Counted from the first letter of the stretch, positions 36,525 through 45,067 are shown. The stretch is DNA of 64,000 bases from an uncultured Deefgea sp. (GCF_947072475.1 NZ_CAMTIA010000007.1:1-64000); one strand, 5' to 3'. A program made the numbers and translations. The notes: generated by a model from the letters alone, not told the origin.

Positions 36525-36871
36525 CGTGGTGTCCTTTCATTCAGATGGTGCTCATTGTACCTGCTGCGCTGCGCTTCGCTGTGCGCAATCACGCATTGCC
36601 AATGCCCACAACGCACGAAAGATAAAGCCAACGCCAGATCAAAAAAGCGTTTTGCTCGACTTTAAATCAAACTCGAGCAACGTAAAATCAAACAGATTAG
36701 CTGTCGCTTTTCTGCTGATCTGGCCGCATTGACTAGGGCTGAGATCGATAATGCGCTGCTGGAACTTGCAAAGCGCGGTAGAATCACGCGATTCGTAGAA
36801 TCATTTCGCGCAGCGATCAATACCCCGCTGTACGATAAAAAGGCCTTATCCGCCGGAGACCAGAGTAAGCC
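36525..36871. other. Divergent intergenic region between DUF1456 and SPOR genes
   Basis: No gene seen. An inverted repeat TTGCTCGA/TCGAGCAA with a 13-base AT-rich spacer lies at 36653-36681 and could be an operator. The gap should hold promoters for both flanking genes. Confidence 0.5.
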
Positions 36872-37594
36872 ATGAGCCGTGATATGAAACCCAGCCGCAG
36901 TAGTAACCGCAGTGCCAGCAGTAGCAGCGCCAATAGCCAACGTAAAAGTGGCGGTAGCTCATTAATTACCGGCTTGCTACTGGGTTTATTTGTTGGTATT
37001 GCCATTGCGGTCGCCGTGGCGCTGTATTTAAATCGCAGCGGTAATCCATTTAAAAACGGCAATACCACCCCAGCGGATGCGGTGAGCTCGGCGCCTGAAA
37101 CCGCCGTCGCGCCACCAGAAGTCTTGTTGCCAGGCAATGGCAAAGAAGTCGCACTCAACCCCGCACCAGCCAGTACTGTCGCCAGCAAACCGGCGAGCGT
37201 CAACGCCAGCGGCGAGCGTTTTGATTTTTATAAAGTGCTGCCTGAGCTCAACGAAGAATCGGCCGTTGCCAGTACGCCCGTCCCGGTAAAAACGGCTAGC
37301 CCCAAAACCAGCACCAGCCCAACCGCCGCACCGGCTGCGACGCCTAAAGCAGAAGCCAATAAAAATGCTTGGCTGCAAGTGGGTGCTTTCAAAGATGAAG
37401 GCGATGCCGATAACCTAAAAGCCAAACTCGCCTTATTGGGCATTGAGTCGCGCATTCTGACCTCGGACATTCCTGACAAAGGCATTTGGCACCGAGTTCG
37501 CGTTGGCCCCTTTAATTCGGCCACCGATCTAGATAAAGTTCGCGGTCAACTTAAAGCCAACGGCATTGATAGTGCCACGGTAAAAGCCAACTAA
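36872..37594 (+). CDS. SPOR-domain cell-division/envelope protein
   Basis: A 240-residue bitopic inner-membrane protein: basic, Ser-rich cytoplasmic tail (1-32), one membrane helix near 33-54, an Ala/Pro/Thr-rich periplasmic linker, and a C-terminal SPOR domain (about 165-238, WLQVGAFKDEGDADNLKAKL...RVRVGPFNSATDLDKVRGQL). SPOR domains bind denuded peptidoglycan at division sites, as in FtsN and DedD. It is followed by dsbA on the same strand, a frequent betaproteobacterial pairing. Confidence 0.9.
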   Translation: MSRDMKPSRSSNRSASSSSANSQRKSGGSSLITGLLLGLFVGIAIAVAVALYLNRSGNPFKNGNTTPADAVSSAPETAVAPPEVLLPGNGKEVALNPAPASTVASKPASVNASGERFDFYKVLPELNEESAVASTPVPVKTASPKTSTSPTAAPAATPKAEANKNAWLQVGAFKDEGDADNLKAKLALLGIESRILTSDIPDKGIWHRVRVGPFNSATDLDKVRGQLKANGIDSATVKAN

Positions 37595-37621
37595 ACGATC
37601 CGCAGGTGATCATTCTGTGCC

Positions 37622-37646
37622 GCAGATTGGGATCGGGCCAATCTGC
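37622..37646 (+). other. Hairpin between the SPOR gene and dsbA
   Basis: GCAGATTGG and CCAATCTGC form nine pairs around a seven-base loop. No T run follows, so it may be a processing or stability element rather than a terminator. Confidence 0.55.
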
Positions 37647-37705
37647 TCCAGCCCCAGTCCCAAATGCAGCCCCAATCCCCCATACCCACTCTTTTCTAAG
37701 GAAAC

Positions 37706-38353
37706 ATGATGTTAAAGCACTGGATTAAAACCATCGTCGTCGCTGCGTCATTACTGAGCGCCACTGCGGCTTTTGCTTTTACCGAAGGTAAAGATTACAA
37801 AGCCTTGGCCAAACCGATGCCAGTCGCCGTGCCTGGCAAGGCCGAAGTGATCGAGTTCTTTTGGTATGGCTGCCCCCACTGCTTTTCTATTGAGCCATCT
37901 GTTGAAGCTTGGGCTGCAAAATTACCGAAAGACGTTAATTTACGCCGTGTTCACGTGATGTGGGATGGCCGCAATGATATGGAAGGCCACGCCAAAATCT
38001 TCCTCGCGCTACAAGGCATGGGTTTAGACGCCAAATACCAACAAGCGGTAATGAAAGCGATCCAAACCGACCGTATCGAATTACGCAATGAAGCCAAATT
38101 GCTAGAATGGGTTAAAAAACAAGGCATTGATGTTGCCAAATTTAAAGCCAATTACAATGGCTTCTCAAGCCAAATGCAGCTGAAAAACCTGACTAAAATC
38201 ACGCAAGACTACCAAGTGGATGGCGTGCCGATGTTTGTGGTTAACGGTAAATGGGTAACTAGCCCAGCAATGGTCGGTGCAGAAGATGCCACCGTGACCA
38301 AAATGGTCGATGAGCTGATTGCTAAAGATCGCCAAGCACCAAAAAAGAAATAA
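37706..38353 (+). CDS. dsbA: DsbA periplasmic thiol:disulfide oxidase
   Basis: A 215-residue exported oxidoreductase with a signal peptide ending near Ala24 (ATAAFA-F), active site CPHC in FFWYGCPHCFSIEP near 55-58, and the cis-Pro loop VDGVPMFVV near 172. It introduces disulfides into secreted proteins, including pilus proteins. AAGGAAAC precedes tandem ATG codons at 37706 and 37709. A terminator follows. Confidence 0.95.
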   Translation: MMLKHWIKTIVVAASLLSATAAFAFTEGKDYKALAKPMPVAVPGKAEVIEFFWYGCPHCFSIEPSVEAWAAKLPKDVNLRRVHVMWDGRNDMEGHAKIFLALQGMGLDAKYQQAVMKAIQTDRIELRNEAKLLEWVKKQGIDVAKFKANYNGFSSQMQLKNLTKITQDYQVDGVPMFVVNGKWVTSPAMVGAEDATVTKMVDELIAKDRQAPKKK

Positions 38354-38368
38354 GCCTTTAATCCTGAT

Positions 38369-38411
38369 AAAATACGCCACGCTGCCTAGAAGTAGCTTGG
38401 CGTATTTTTTT
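38369..38411 (+). terminator. Rho-independent terminator after dsbA
   Basis: AAAATACGCCA and TGGCGTATTTT form the outer stem, with GCT/AGC inside, running into a T tract. Confidence 0.93.
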
Positions 38412-38500
38412 ATTGAATCAACGTATATCAAGCTAGTCTTTATCCACTATGGGCTAGCGATCAATACTCTGTTGAATAAATCTCAACCCGGAAGGACAAC

Positions 38501-40138
38501 ATGCTCCGCATTACCGAACTCAAACTGCCGCTGGACCATACTGAAGCCGAACTCAAAACCGCCATCGCCGCTTATTTGGGCATCGCCGAAACAGCCATCA
38601 ATAGCTTTAGCGTGTTTAAACGCAGCTTTGACGCGCGTAAAGGCCATATGCTGCTGGCCTACATCATCGATTTGGACCTGGGCACGCTCGAAGCGCAACT
38701 GCTGGCGCAATTTAAAAACAATGTGCACGTACTGCCAACGCCAGACACGCGCTACCACTTTGTCGGCCAAGCGCCTGCGACCTTCAGCTCGCAGCGCCCT
38801 ATCGTCGTTGGTTTTGGCCCATGCGGGATTTTTGCTGCGCTGATTTTGGCGCAAATGGGCTTTAAACCCATCGTGCTTGAGCGCGGTAAAAAAGTGCGTG
38901 AGCGCACTAAAGACACTTGGGATTTATGGCGTAAAAACACCCTGCATCCCGAATCGAATGTGCAATTTGGCGAAGGCGGCGCGGGAACTTTTTCAGACGG
39001 TAAGCTCTACAGCCAAATTAAAGATCCGCGTCATCTCGGCCGAAAAGTGCTCAATGAATTTGTCAAAGCCGGTGCCCCCGATGAAATCCTGTTTGTCGCC
39101 AAGCCGCATATCGGCACGTTTAAACTCGTCAGCATGGTCGAAAAAATGCGCGCCGAGATTGAATCACTCGGCGGCGAAATTCGCTTTCAGCAGCGCGTTG
39201 ACGACCTCATTCTCGAAGACATGCCCGATGGCAACAAGCAAATCCGTGGCGTTCGCGTCACCGAGATCGGCGTCGAAGGCCAGCCTAGCAGTGAAATTTT
39301 GAGCGAACACGTGGTCATCGCGCTCGGCCACAGCGCGCGCGATAGCTTTGAAATGATGCACCATCGCGGCGTCTTTATGGAAGCCAAACCGTTCTCGGTC
39401 GGCTTTCGCATCGAGCATCCGCAATCCTTAATCGATGCCGCGCGCTGGGGACAATACGCCGGCCATCCGATCTTGGGCGCTGCCGACTATAAACTGGTGC
39501 ACCACGCCGCCAATGGCCGCGCCGTGTATAGCTTCTGTATGTGCCCGGGTGGCACGGTTGTTGCCGCGACTTCTGAAGTCGGCCGCGTCGTCACCAACGG
39601 CATGAGTCAATATTCGCGTAACGAGCGCAATGCCAATTCCGGCATGGTGGTTAGTATCAACCCAAGCGACTATCCCGGCGGCGCTATGGCGGGGATTGAA
39701 TTCCAACGCCAGCTCGAAAGCCAAGCCTATGTTCTGGGTGGTGAAAACTACAACGCGCCAGCGCAATTGGTCGGCGATTTTCTCGCTGGCCGCGCCTCCA
39801 GCGGCGTCGGCGCAGTCGAGCCATCGTACAAACCCGGCGTGAACTGGACTGATCTGGCCGCAGCGCTGCCCGATTACGCCATTAGCGCCATGCGCGAAGC
39901 ACTGCCCGCCTTCGGCAAAAAAATCCGTGGCTACGATATGCACGATGCGGTACTGACTGGCGTTGAAACCCGCACCTCTTCACCACTGCGTATCACCCGT
40001 AATGAGGCCTGCCAATCGCTCAACGTGCGCGGTCTCTACCCCGCAGGCGAAGGCGCAGGCTACGCCGGTGGGATTTTATCGGCTGGGGTGGATGGGATTA
40101 AGGTCGCCGAGGCATTGGCGCTGGATATCTTAAAATAA
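38501..40138 (+). CDS. FAD-dependent oxidoreductase (COG2509 type)
   Basis: A 545-residue flavoprotein of the uncharacterised FAD-dependent dehydrogenase family. Residues 1-90 form an N-terminal domain; the FAD-binding fold starts at IVVGFGPCGIFAALILAQMG near 101-120, followed by VQFGEGGAGTFSDGKLYSQ, VIALGHSARDSFEMM and the C-terminal GLYPAGEGAGYAGGILSAGVDGIKVAEAL. The substrate is unknown. GGAAGGACAAC precedes ATG 38501. Its last 30 codons and the first bases beyond the stop are repeated at 40974-41105. Confidence 0.9.
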   Translation: MLRITELKLPLDHTEAELKTAIAAYLGIAETAINSFSVFKRSFDARKGHMLLAYIIDLDLGTLEAQLLAQFKNNVHVLPTPDTRYHFVGQAPATFSSQRPIVVGFGPCGIFAALILAQMGFKPIVLERGKKVRERTKDTWDLWRKNTLHPESNVQFGEGGAGTFSDGKLYSQIKDPRHLGRKVLNEFVKAGAPDEILFVAKPHIGTFKLVSMVEKMRAEIESLGGEIRFQQRVDDLILEDMPDGNKQIRGVRVTEIGVEGQPSSEILSEHVVIALGHSARDSFEMMHHRGVFMEAKPFSVGFRIEHPQSLIDAARWGQYAGHPILGAADYKLVHHAANGRAVYSFCMCPGGTVVAATSEVGRVVTNGMSQYSRNERNANSGMVVSINPSDYPGGAMAGIEFQRQLESQAYVLGGENYNAPAQLVGDFLAGRASSGVGAVEPSYKPGVNWTDLAAALPDYAISAMREALPAFGKKIRGYDMHDAVLTGVETRTSSPLRITRNEACQSLNVRGLYPAGEGAGYAGGILSAGVDGIKVAEALALDILK

Positions 40139-40156
40139 GGGTATAGCCTTGTAGGC
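40029..40156. repeat. Direct repeat, left copy: 3' end of FAD oxidoreductase plus palindrome arm
   Basis: This stretch covers the last ~35 codons of the oxidoreductase and GGGTATAGCCTTGTAGGC. It recurs at 40974-41105 with seven differences in the 111 colinear bases 40046-40156 and a four-base insertion (TACC) near the left end of the other copy. The two copies enclose the hepT-mntA genes. Confidence 0.95.
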
Positions 40157-40187
40157 ACTATTTAATGATGACTACAAGGCCATACTG
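40139..40187. repeat. GGGTATA-family intergenic palindrome
   Basis: Begins GGGTATAGCCTTGTAGGC and ends with CTACAAGGCCATACTGG; TA-GCCTTGTAG pairs with CTACAAGGC-TA around an AT-rich core. It starts at the base after the oxidoreductase stop. Confidence 0.8.
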
Positions 40188-40224
40188 GCTTTTACTGGGC
40201 AAAGACTAAACATAAGGCTTAGTT

Positions 40225-40641
40225 ATGACTCTGAATTTTGATCACCTTGAACGCAGTATTCAAACGCTGGATCAGTCACTGCAATATCTGCACGGCAGCG
40301 AACCGGGCAGCGTGCCATACGAGGTTTTTCGTAATGCGGTGATTAAAGGCTTCGAGCTTTGTCTAGAAACCAGCGGCAACTTGCTACGTAAATCCTTGCT
40401 GGAGTTTGTCAGCGATCCGCGCAAAGTTGCTACGCTCAATTACAAAGATGTTTTGCGTACTGCGGCGCAATATGGGCTATTGACGGTCGATGAAGTGGAA
40501 CGCTGGTTTACTTATCGCGATAGCCGCAATCAAACCGCACATGATTATGGCGAACAACTGGCAGAGCACGTTTTGACCGTCATAGTGCAGTTTCATTTAG
40601 ATGCACAAACATTGCTGCGACGACTCAAGGCCTTGCCGTAA
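40225..40641 (+). CDS. hepT: HepT-like HEPN toxin (RNase-type domain)
   Basis: A 138-residue all-helical HEPN protein, HI0074-like. It carries the RX4HXY motif R101-N-Q-T-A-H106-D-Y108 characteristic of HepT-type ribonuclease toxins, whose Tyr is AMPylated by the partner MntA in characterised systems. The stop codon overlaps the mntA start (TAATG), implying translational coupling in the HEPN-first order. Composition is close to the surrounding genes. It lies between two copies of a neighbouring gene's 3' end. An older description of this family is nucleotidyltransferase substrate-binding protein; the motif favours the toxin-antitoxin reading. Confidence 0.88.
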   Translation: MTLNFDHLERSIQTLDQSLQYLHGSEPGSVPYEVFRNAVIKGFELCLETSGNLLRKSLLEFVSDPRKVATLNYKDVLRTAAQYGLLTVDEVERWFTYRDSRNQTAHDYGEQLAEHVLTVIVQFHLDAQTLLRRLKALP

Positions 40642-40961
40642 TGAAAGAGCACTTATTCTTACCACCGCAACACTGGGCGACGCTGTGCCGGCTGTTACAA
40701 CTCTATCTGCCGCACGCCGAGGTCTGGGCATTTGGTAGCCGTGTCAAAGGCACGCACTGGGATGCCAGTGATATTGATTTGGTCGTTCGCTGCCCAGCAA
40801 GTCCGCAGCAAGCCACGGATTTAGCCGCACTAAAACAAGCGTTATCCGATAGCCCGATTCCCTACCTGGTGCAAATACACGACTGGGCAAAGCTGCCTAG
40901 CCAGTTTCAAGCTGAAATGAGTGCGACTCATCGATTGATCCAAACACCGCAGCAATACTAA
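40641..40961 (+). CDS. mntA: MntA-like minimal nucleotidyltransferase antitoxin
   Basis: A 106-residue minimal nucleotidyltransferase. The catalytic pattern GSX10DXD is complete: G32-S33 then D44 and D46 in FGSRVKGTHWDASDIDLVV. Characterised MntA proteins neutralise HepT by adding AMP to its motif tyrosine. It overlaps the hepT stop by one base and is followed within 15 bp by the right direct repeat, so little else fits inside the cassette. Confidence 0.88.
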   Translation: MKEHLFLPPQHWATLCRLLQLYLPHAEVWAFGSRVKGTHWDASDIDLVVRCPASPQQATDLAALKQALSDSPIPYLVQIHDWAKLPSQFQAEMSATHRLIQTPQQY

Positions 40962-40973
40962 ATCATGCCTAAT

Positions 40974-41105
40974 GCGGTCTCTACCTACCCTGCTGGCGAA
41001 GGTGCAGGCTACGCCGGTGGGATTTTATCTGCCGGGGTGGATGGGATTAAGGTCGCCGAGGCATTGGCGCTGGATCTCTTGAAATAAGGGTATATCCATG
41101 TAGGC
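40974..41105 (+). pseudogene. Duplicated 3' fragment of the FAD oxidoreductase gene (right copy)
   Basis: Still encodes the last 30 residues (GEGAGYAGGILSAGVDGI... to LK) in frame with a TAA, and continues into GGGTATATCCATGTAGGC. Against 40046-40138 there are five coding differences; four are synonymous and one is Ile to Leu, a pattern expected from a diverged functional allele rather than a decaying duplicate. A TACC insertion breaks the frame at the left end. No start codon or promoter is evident, so it is a remnant. Confidence 0.9.
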
Positions 41106-41134
41106 CTGAATTAAAAATGGCTACAGATAAATAC
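41088..41134. repeat. GGGTATA-family intergenic palindrome
   Basis: Begins GGGTATATCCATGTAGGCC directly after the duplicated stop and ends GGCTACAGATAAATAC. TGTAGCC-type inner arms and GTAT outer arms pair around AATTAAAAA. Confidence 0.7.
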
Positions 41135-41164
41135 AATGGGCAGGTATATCCTGCCCATTTTTTT
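41135..41164 (+). terminator. Rho-independent terminator after the duplicated fragment
   Basis: AATGGGCAGG and CCTGCCCATT enclose TATAT and are followed by a T run. It would end hepT-mntA transcription. Confidence 0.93.
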
Positions 41165-41267
41165 GCTGCCGATTCAAGCCTAGGGTCGATTGACGTTGGG
41201 TTTACCAACTGCGGTGGTGCGGATTTTGGCCTGAGGCAAGGCATGCAGCGCCTAGCCAACAAATCAA

Positions 41268-41298
41268 TTGCGTAACACACAGCACGACTCACTATAAT
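41268..41298 (+). promoter_or_regulatory. Candidate promoter for the histidine acid phosphatase
   Basis: A consensus -10 TATAAT at 41293-41298 lies 31 bp before the start codon. The best -35 (TTGCGT, 41268-41273) has a long 19-bp spacer, so the -35 assignment is weak. Confidence 0.4.
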
Positions 41299-41329
41299 CA
41301 AGCCACCCCTTCACGACGGCAGATCAGCC

Positions 41330-42628
41330 ATGCGCATCCTTCCTTATGTACTCAGTGTTTTGCTTGTCGCCAGTCATCATGGCTGGACAGCCCAACCCAG
41401 TTCGGACGACGAGTGGCAAATCAGCAAAGTAGTGATTCTCAATCGGCATGGGGTCCGTTCCCCCACCAAAGACACAGCACTGATGCAGCAAGTGACGCCA
41501 GATAACTGGCCAACTTGGCCGGTCGCATTGGGTGAACTCACGCCACGGGGTGGGCAATTACTCCAGCTGCTTGGCCAGTATTATCAAACCGCATGGCAAA
41601 AAAACGGACTGTTACCCGCCCAAGGCTGCCCAGCAACCGGCCGCATGCTGGTTTGGGCCGATAGCGAGCAAAGAACCCGCGCCACCGGTCAAGCGTTCAT
41701 CGACGCCGTTGCGCCCAATTGCGGCGTTGCGCTGCAAACCCAAGCGGATTCCAGTCAAGTTGACCCGCTATTTCACCCCCTCAAAATGGGGATTTGTCAG
41801 CTTGATCCTAAGGCAGTACGCCGCTCGATTCAGCAACAACTGGGGGCAAAGCCCGTCGATCAACAATTTGCCAGCGCATACCAGCAACTAGCAACAACGC
41901 TCAATTTGAACGCCGCGCCGCTGTGCGCGGCTCAGCAGCAAGGTGATTGCAGCCTGCCACAATTATTGCCCAGCCGTTTGCATGTCAATCACCACGGCGC
42001 GCATTTTGAAGGCGCGCTGGGCTTGGCTTCTACATTCAGCGAGATTTTTTTATTGCAATACGCCGACGGCATGCCCGATTCACAAGTCGGCTGGGGACGA
42101 ATTGCGCAACCCGCGCAGTGGCAGCAACTCTTTACTGCGCATAATGGCAATTTTGCGCTGACCCAAAAAAACCCACTCATAGCCAGCGCCAATGCCACGC
42201 CCTTATTGCAGGTCATTAGCGATGCGCTGCAAGATCACATACCGGCCAACGGTGGCACTTTGGCCCAACAAGCAGCGACCGCCAAAATGGTTTGGCTGAT
42301 TGGGCATGACACCAATATTGCCAATGTCGCCGGCGCGCTCGGCCTTAATTGGCGGCTCGCCGAGCAACCCGACAACACAGCGCCAGGGTTAGCGATGATT
42401 TTCGAGCGCTGGCAACATCCGCGCAGTCAACGAGAGCAAATCAAAATCAAATTGGTCTATCAAACCTTGCCACAAATGCGCGCCATGACGCCGCTCAGCC
42501 TGCACGGCGAACAACCGGGCATCGTTGAGCTCACTCTGCCGCAATGCACGGGTGCGGCTTGCACCCCAAGCCGTTTTGCCGAGCTCAGCCGTAGTCGGCA
42601 AGTCAAGGCCTGCCAATATCAGCCATAA
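41330..42628 (+). CDS. Periplasmic histidine acid phosphatase (AppA/Agp type)
   Basis: A 432-residue exported phosphomonoesterase. The signal peptide ends near Ala21; the active-site motif RHGVRSP is at 39-45 and the proton-donor HD is H326-D327 in IGHDTNIANV. Six or more Cys in the mature part suggest disulfides. The family includes phytase AppA and glucose-1-phosphatase Agp; which substrate is used cannot be decided. The C-terminal region has the usual LTLPQCTGAACT Cys pair. Single gene with its own promoter. Confidence 0.92.
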   Translation: MRILPYVLSVLLVASHHGWTAQPSSDDEWQISKVVILNRHGVRSPTKDTALMQQVTPDNWPTWPVALGELTPRGGQLLQLLGQYYQTAWQKNGLLPAQGCPATGRMLVWADSEQRTRATGQAFIDAVAPNCGVALQTQADSSQVDPLFHPLKMGICQLDPKAVRRSIQQQLGAKPVDQQFASAYQQLATTLNLNAAPLCAAQQQGDCSLPQLLPSRLHVNHHGAHFEGALGLASTFSEIFLLQYADGMPDSQVGWGRIAQPAQWQQLFTAHNGNFALTQKNPLIASANATPLLQVISDALQDHIPANGGTLAQQAATAKMVWLIGHDTNIANVAGALGLNWRLAEQPDNTAPGLAMIFERWQHPRSQREQIKIKLVYQTLPQMRAMTPLSLHGEQPGIVELTLPQCTGAACTPSRFAELSRSRQVKACQYQP

Positions 42629-42674
42629 GCCGACATCGCGGTGTCCGTGTCTGCGTGGGTTTAGATCGATGAAG

Positions 42675-43082
42675 TTATTCGCCGCTCGCTGAATCGCGGC
42701 GAATGGGTGGCAGCCATTGAATCACGCTGATGGCTTGTTCTAGCCGCTGTAAACTCAGATTTTTTTTCGCTAAAGCCATATTCAGCGCCGCAGCCAAAGG
42801 CATGGCTTGTGCGGTTTCGCCTTTGGCGTTTTTAATCGCCCGCGCAATCATTTTGGCGTCGCTCTCGGTAAAACGCGTGGCCGTTTGTGCTGGAACAGCA
42901 GTGGCTTGCGTAGCGATTTTTTCTTGCATCACAAACTGAAACGCCACATCGCCCATCATCACAATGTATTGCGTGCCATTGCGATCTAGCGCGGCCTGTG
43001 CGGTTTTAATTTCGGCGATTTGCTGGCGTAATTCTTCAACTGGCGTCAATTGCGCCTCCTGATCTTGCAAAGGAAATGGCAT
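42675..43082 (-). CDS. Uncharacterised small helical protein
   Basis: A 135-residue soluble protein not recognised. Residues 10-35 are a predicted coiled helix (LTPVEELRQQIAEIKTAQAAL), followed by YIVMMGDVAFQFVMQEKI and an Ala-rich C-terminal half with ARAIKNAKGE. ATG 43082 has GAGGATGCA immediately upstream and is preferred over an in-frame ATG at 43139. No partner gene is apparent. Confidence 0.65.
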   Translation of the reverse strand: MPFPLQDQEAQLTPVEELRQQIAEIKTAQAALDRNGTQYIVMMGDVAFQFVMQEKIATQATAVPAQTATRFTESDAKMIARAIKNAKGETAQAMPLAAALNMALAKKNLSLQRLEQAISVIQWLPPIRRDSASGE

Positions 43083-43395
43083 TGCATCCTCAAAGTACAA
43101 AAAAATTGAGGATAACAGAAGGCGACAGCGCGCGGTCATTCGGCCGCAATTGGCTGAACGGGTTGCGACTCAGGCGTGACAAAGTCGCCAGCACCGCGAT
43201 GGCCGTGAGCCAAACGATATCTCTGTTGATCGCTGACGCACTCGATCGATGCGCTGGGATTGATCAGCCCAACCCACGAGCGCGGCACAGCATCAAATCT
43301 GAACATCGGTAAAATCAATAGGTATTACTGCAAAAACCATATAAAACAAAGCTTGCAAAGCAATACCCACCTATCCGCTTTAAATCATGACTTGA
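43083..43395. other. Intergenic stretch upstream of the uncharacterised helical gene
   Basis: A minus-strand frame at 43136-43306 (56-60 residues, ending PVQPIAAE) has a coding-like look, and its stop overlaps the ATG at 43139, but it has no ribosome site and no recognised sequence. It may be a gene remnant. Nothing else is seen. Confidence 0.35.
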
Positions 43396-44076
43396 TCATT
43401 CGCAGCCTTCTGGACGACAAAATCCAGCGCCATCTGCCGGCAAAGTTGCGGGTGCTTGCTGCTGTATCCACGCCACAAAAGCAGCGGGCTGACCTAAAAA
43501 TGGACCTAAATCAATGCCTGCCCCCTCCGCGAAACGCAAAGATGGAAAACCACGCAAACCGTGCTGCGCCATCTCTTGCTGGGTTTGGGCAAAATGCGCG
43601 GCAATCGTTGTGGCTTCATGCTGCATCGCTTGCTCAAACGCTGCTCGCGTGAAACCGAGTTCCGCCGCCAGATCAAGTAATACTGCGGGATCGGCAATTT
43701 GCCGCCCTTGCTGATAATGCGCTTGCTGGATTTTTTTTAGCATTTGCAAATCCGATCCTCCTAGCGCTGCAGCGGCAAAAATCGCCAAGGTCGGCGGTGT
43801 GGAATCAAACACCGCCTGCGGATTACGCAGCAAACCGTCGAAATACGCTGGTGCAAATATTTGCCCGCTTAAAGCCGCGATGCGCTGATCATGCGGCATC
43901 ACATAATCGCGCAATGCCGGCGTTACCGGCTGGCGGCGCTCGCCACTCATCATACCGCCAGCGTGGAGTACGATTTCAATGTCGGGGCATTGCTCAGCCA
44001 GCGCCTGCAGTAAGGGCGCAGCGGCGTAACACCAGCCACACAATGGATCAAAATAATAATCTAAATGCTTTACCAT
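43396..44076 (-). CDS. DsbA-family thioredoxin-fold protein
   Basis: A 226-residue cytoplasmic DsbA-like protein (no signal peptide) with active site CGWC in YYFDPLCGWCYAAAP near 13-16 and a cis-Pro loop GLRGFPSLRF near 175-184. It belongs to the FrnE/YwbO-like group of predicted disulfide isomerases. Two further Cys are at the C-terminus (FCRPEGCE). It overlaps the end of the upstream MBL-fold gene by seven bases, implying translational coupling. Confidence 0.88.
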   Translation of the reverse strand: MVKHLDYYFDPLCGWCYAAAPLLQALAEQCPDIEIVLHAGGMMSGERRQPVTPALRDYVMPHDQRIAALSGQIFAPAYFDGLLRNPQAVFDSTPPTLAIFAAAALGGSDLQMLKKIQQAHYQQGRQIADPAVLLDLAAELGFTRAAFEQAMQHEATTIAAHFAQTQQEMAQHGLRGFPSLRFAEGAGIDLGPFLGQPAAFVAWIQQQAPATLPADGAGFCRPEGCE

Positions 44077-44945
44077 TTCATTTCGCCTTGATTCACTTTG
44101 GCTCCGATTTCTAAGGACATATCGGTCTCGATTTGCGGGTAGGCATTTTGCATGCTGCGAATGAGCTCAGCACTATTTTTAGCCATGGCGGCATTTTTCT
44201 CAAATTGCTGCAAATATTGCTGAGTAAACGTAATCTGGCTGGCATCCAATGGCGTACCGGCACGCATATGCCCTGGAATCACCGTCACCGCTTGCAATGC
44301 GGCCATTTCATCCAGTTGCGCTAACCACGCTTGGCGTTCGGCAATGGTTTGGGTGTCGGCAGTCCAAACATGAAGCCCACCCGTCACCGCGATATTACCG
44401 GCAATGGTTTTGATCGATGGAATCCACACATACGGGCGGTGCGCCAAAATGCCAGTATTGCCACGAATTTCGATGGTTTCCCCTTCTAACTTCAGGGTAT
44501 TGCCCTGCAAAGCTTTGGGCAAAACTGGGTTTTTAGGTGCATTGGCACCCATTTTTGGCCCCCAAAATGCGACCTTTCCCGCCAATTTACTGTTGATTTT
44601 GGCCAGTACCGCTGGCGTCGCCACGACTTGGGCTTGCGGGAACATGTTTTTTAACACTTCAACGCCAAAATAATAATCCGGATCGGCTTGGCTAATCAAA
44701 ATCGTGGTTAATTGCTTGCCACTGTCGAGCACATTGGCCGCAATGCGCAAGGCATCGGCACGCGTAAAACCGCTGTCGATCAATACGGCTTCTTTTTCTC
44801 CGCTAATCAACACTGAATTCACATGAAAGCTGGCTGCATCAGCGTTGTAGACTTTAAGTTGCAAAGGCGCTTTGGCGCTATCTTGGGCTTGAGCGACGTT
44901 AAAGCTTAAAGCTAAAGTGCTGGCGAGTAGTGTGGTACGCAACAT
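44070..44945 (-). CDS. Exported MBL-fold protein with altered metal-binding motif
   Basis: A 291-residue protein with a signal peptide ending near Ala20 (FNVAQA-Q) and a metallo-beta-lactamase fold (VLISGEKEAVLIDSGFTRADA near 44-64; VTVIPGHMRAGTP near 218). The usual HxHxDH motif is replaced by SQADPDYYFG near 86-95, so three histidine ligands are Gln, Asp and Tyr. It may bind metal differently or be non-hydrolytic. It is followed by the coupled DsbA-like gene and diverges from a LysR regulator, which probably controls it. Confidence 0.87.
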   Translation of the reverse strand: MLRTTLLASTLALSFNVAQAQDSAKAPLQLKVYNADAASFHVNSVLISGEKEAVLIDSGFTRADALRIAANVLDSGKQLTTILISQADPDYYFGVEVLKNMFPQAQVVATPAVLAKINSKLAGKVAFWGPKMGANAPKNPVLPKALQGNTLKLEGETIEIRGNTGILAHRPYVWIPSIKTIAGNIAVTGGLHVWTADTQTIAERQAWLAQLDEMAALQAVTVIPGHMRAGTPLDASQITFTQQYLQQFEKNAAMAKNSAELIRSMQNAYPQIETDMSLEIGAKVNQGEMKW

Positions 44946-45016
44946 GGTGATTTCCTTGGGTGGTTTAATTGAACTGACGCCAGTGTAGTTGCGTTAAACA
45001 GCCAGATAAATACGCT

Positions 45017-45030
45017 ATCATGGCCATGAT
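45017..45030. promoter_or_regulatory. 14-bp perfect palindrome, candidate LysR operator
   Basis: ATCATGGCCATGAT is a perfect palindrome in the 122-bp gap between the MBL-fold gene and the divergent LysR gene, 37 bp upstream of the LysR start. Position fits an autoregulatory operator; no binding data. Confidence 0.4.
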
Positions 45031-45067
45031 TGTTGCAAAATTCGATCAAATAGATAGGAAGTCGACG

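Noticed and set aside
38483-40138. Long antisense frames across the FAD oxidoreductase (for example 39428-39943 on the minus strand)
   Set aside because: They mirror a high-quality flavoprotein gene and result from its codon bias.
43136-43306. Small minus-strand frame upstream of the uncharacterised helical gene
   Set aside because: Start-stop overlap with a downstream ATG is suggestive, but there is no ribosome site or known homologue; may be a gene remnant.
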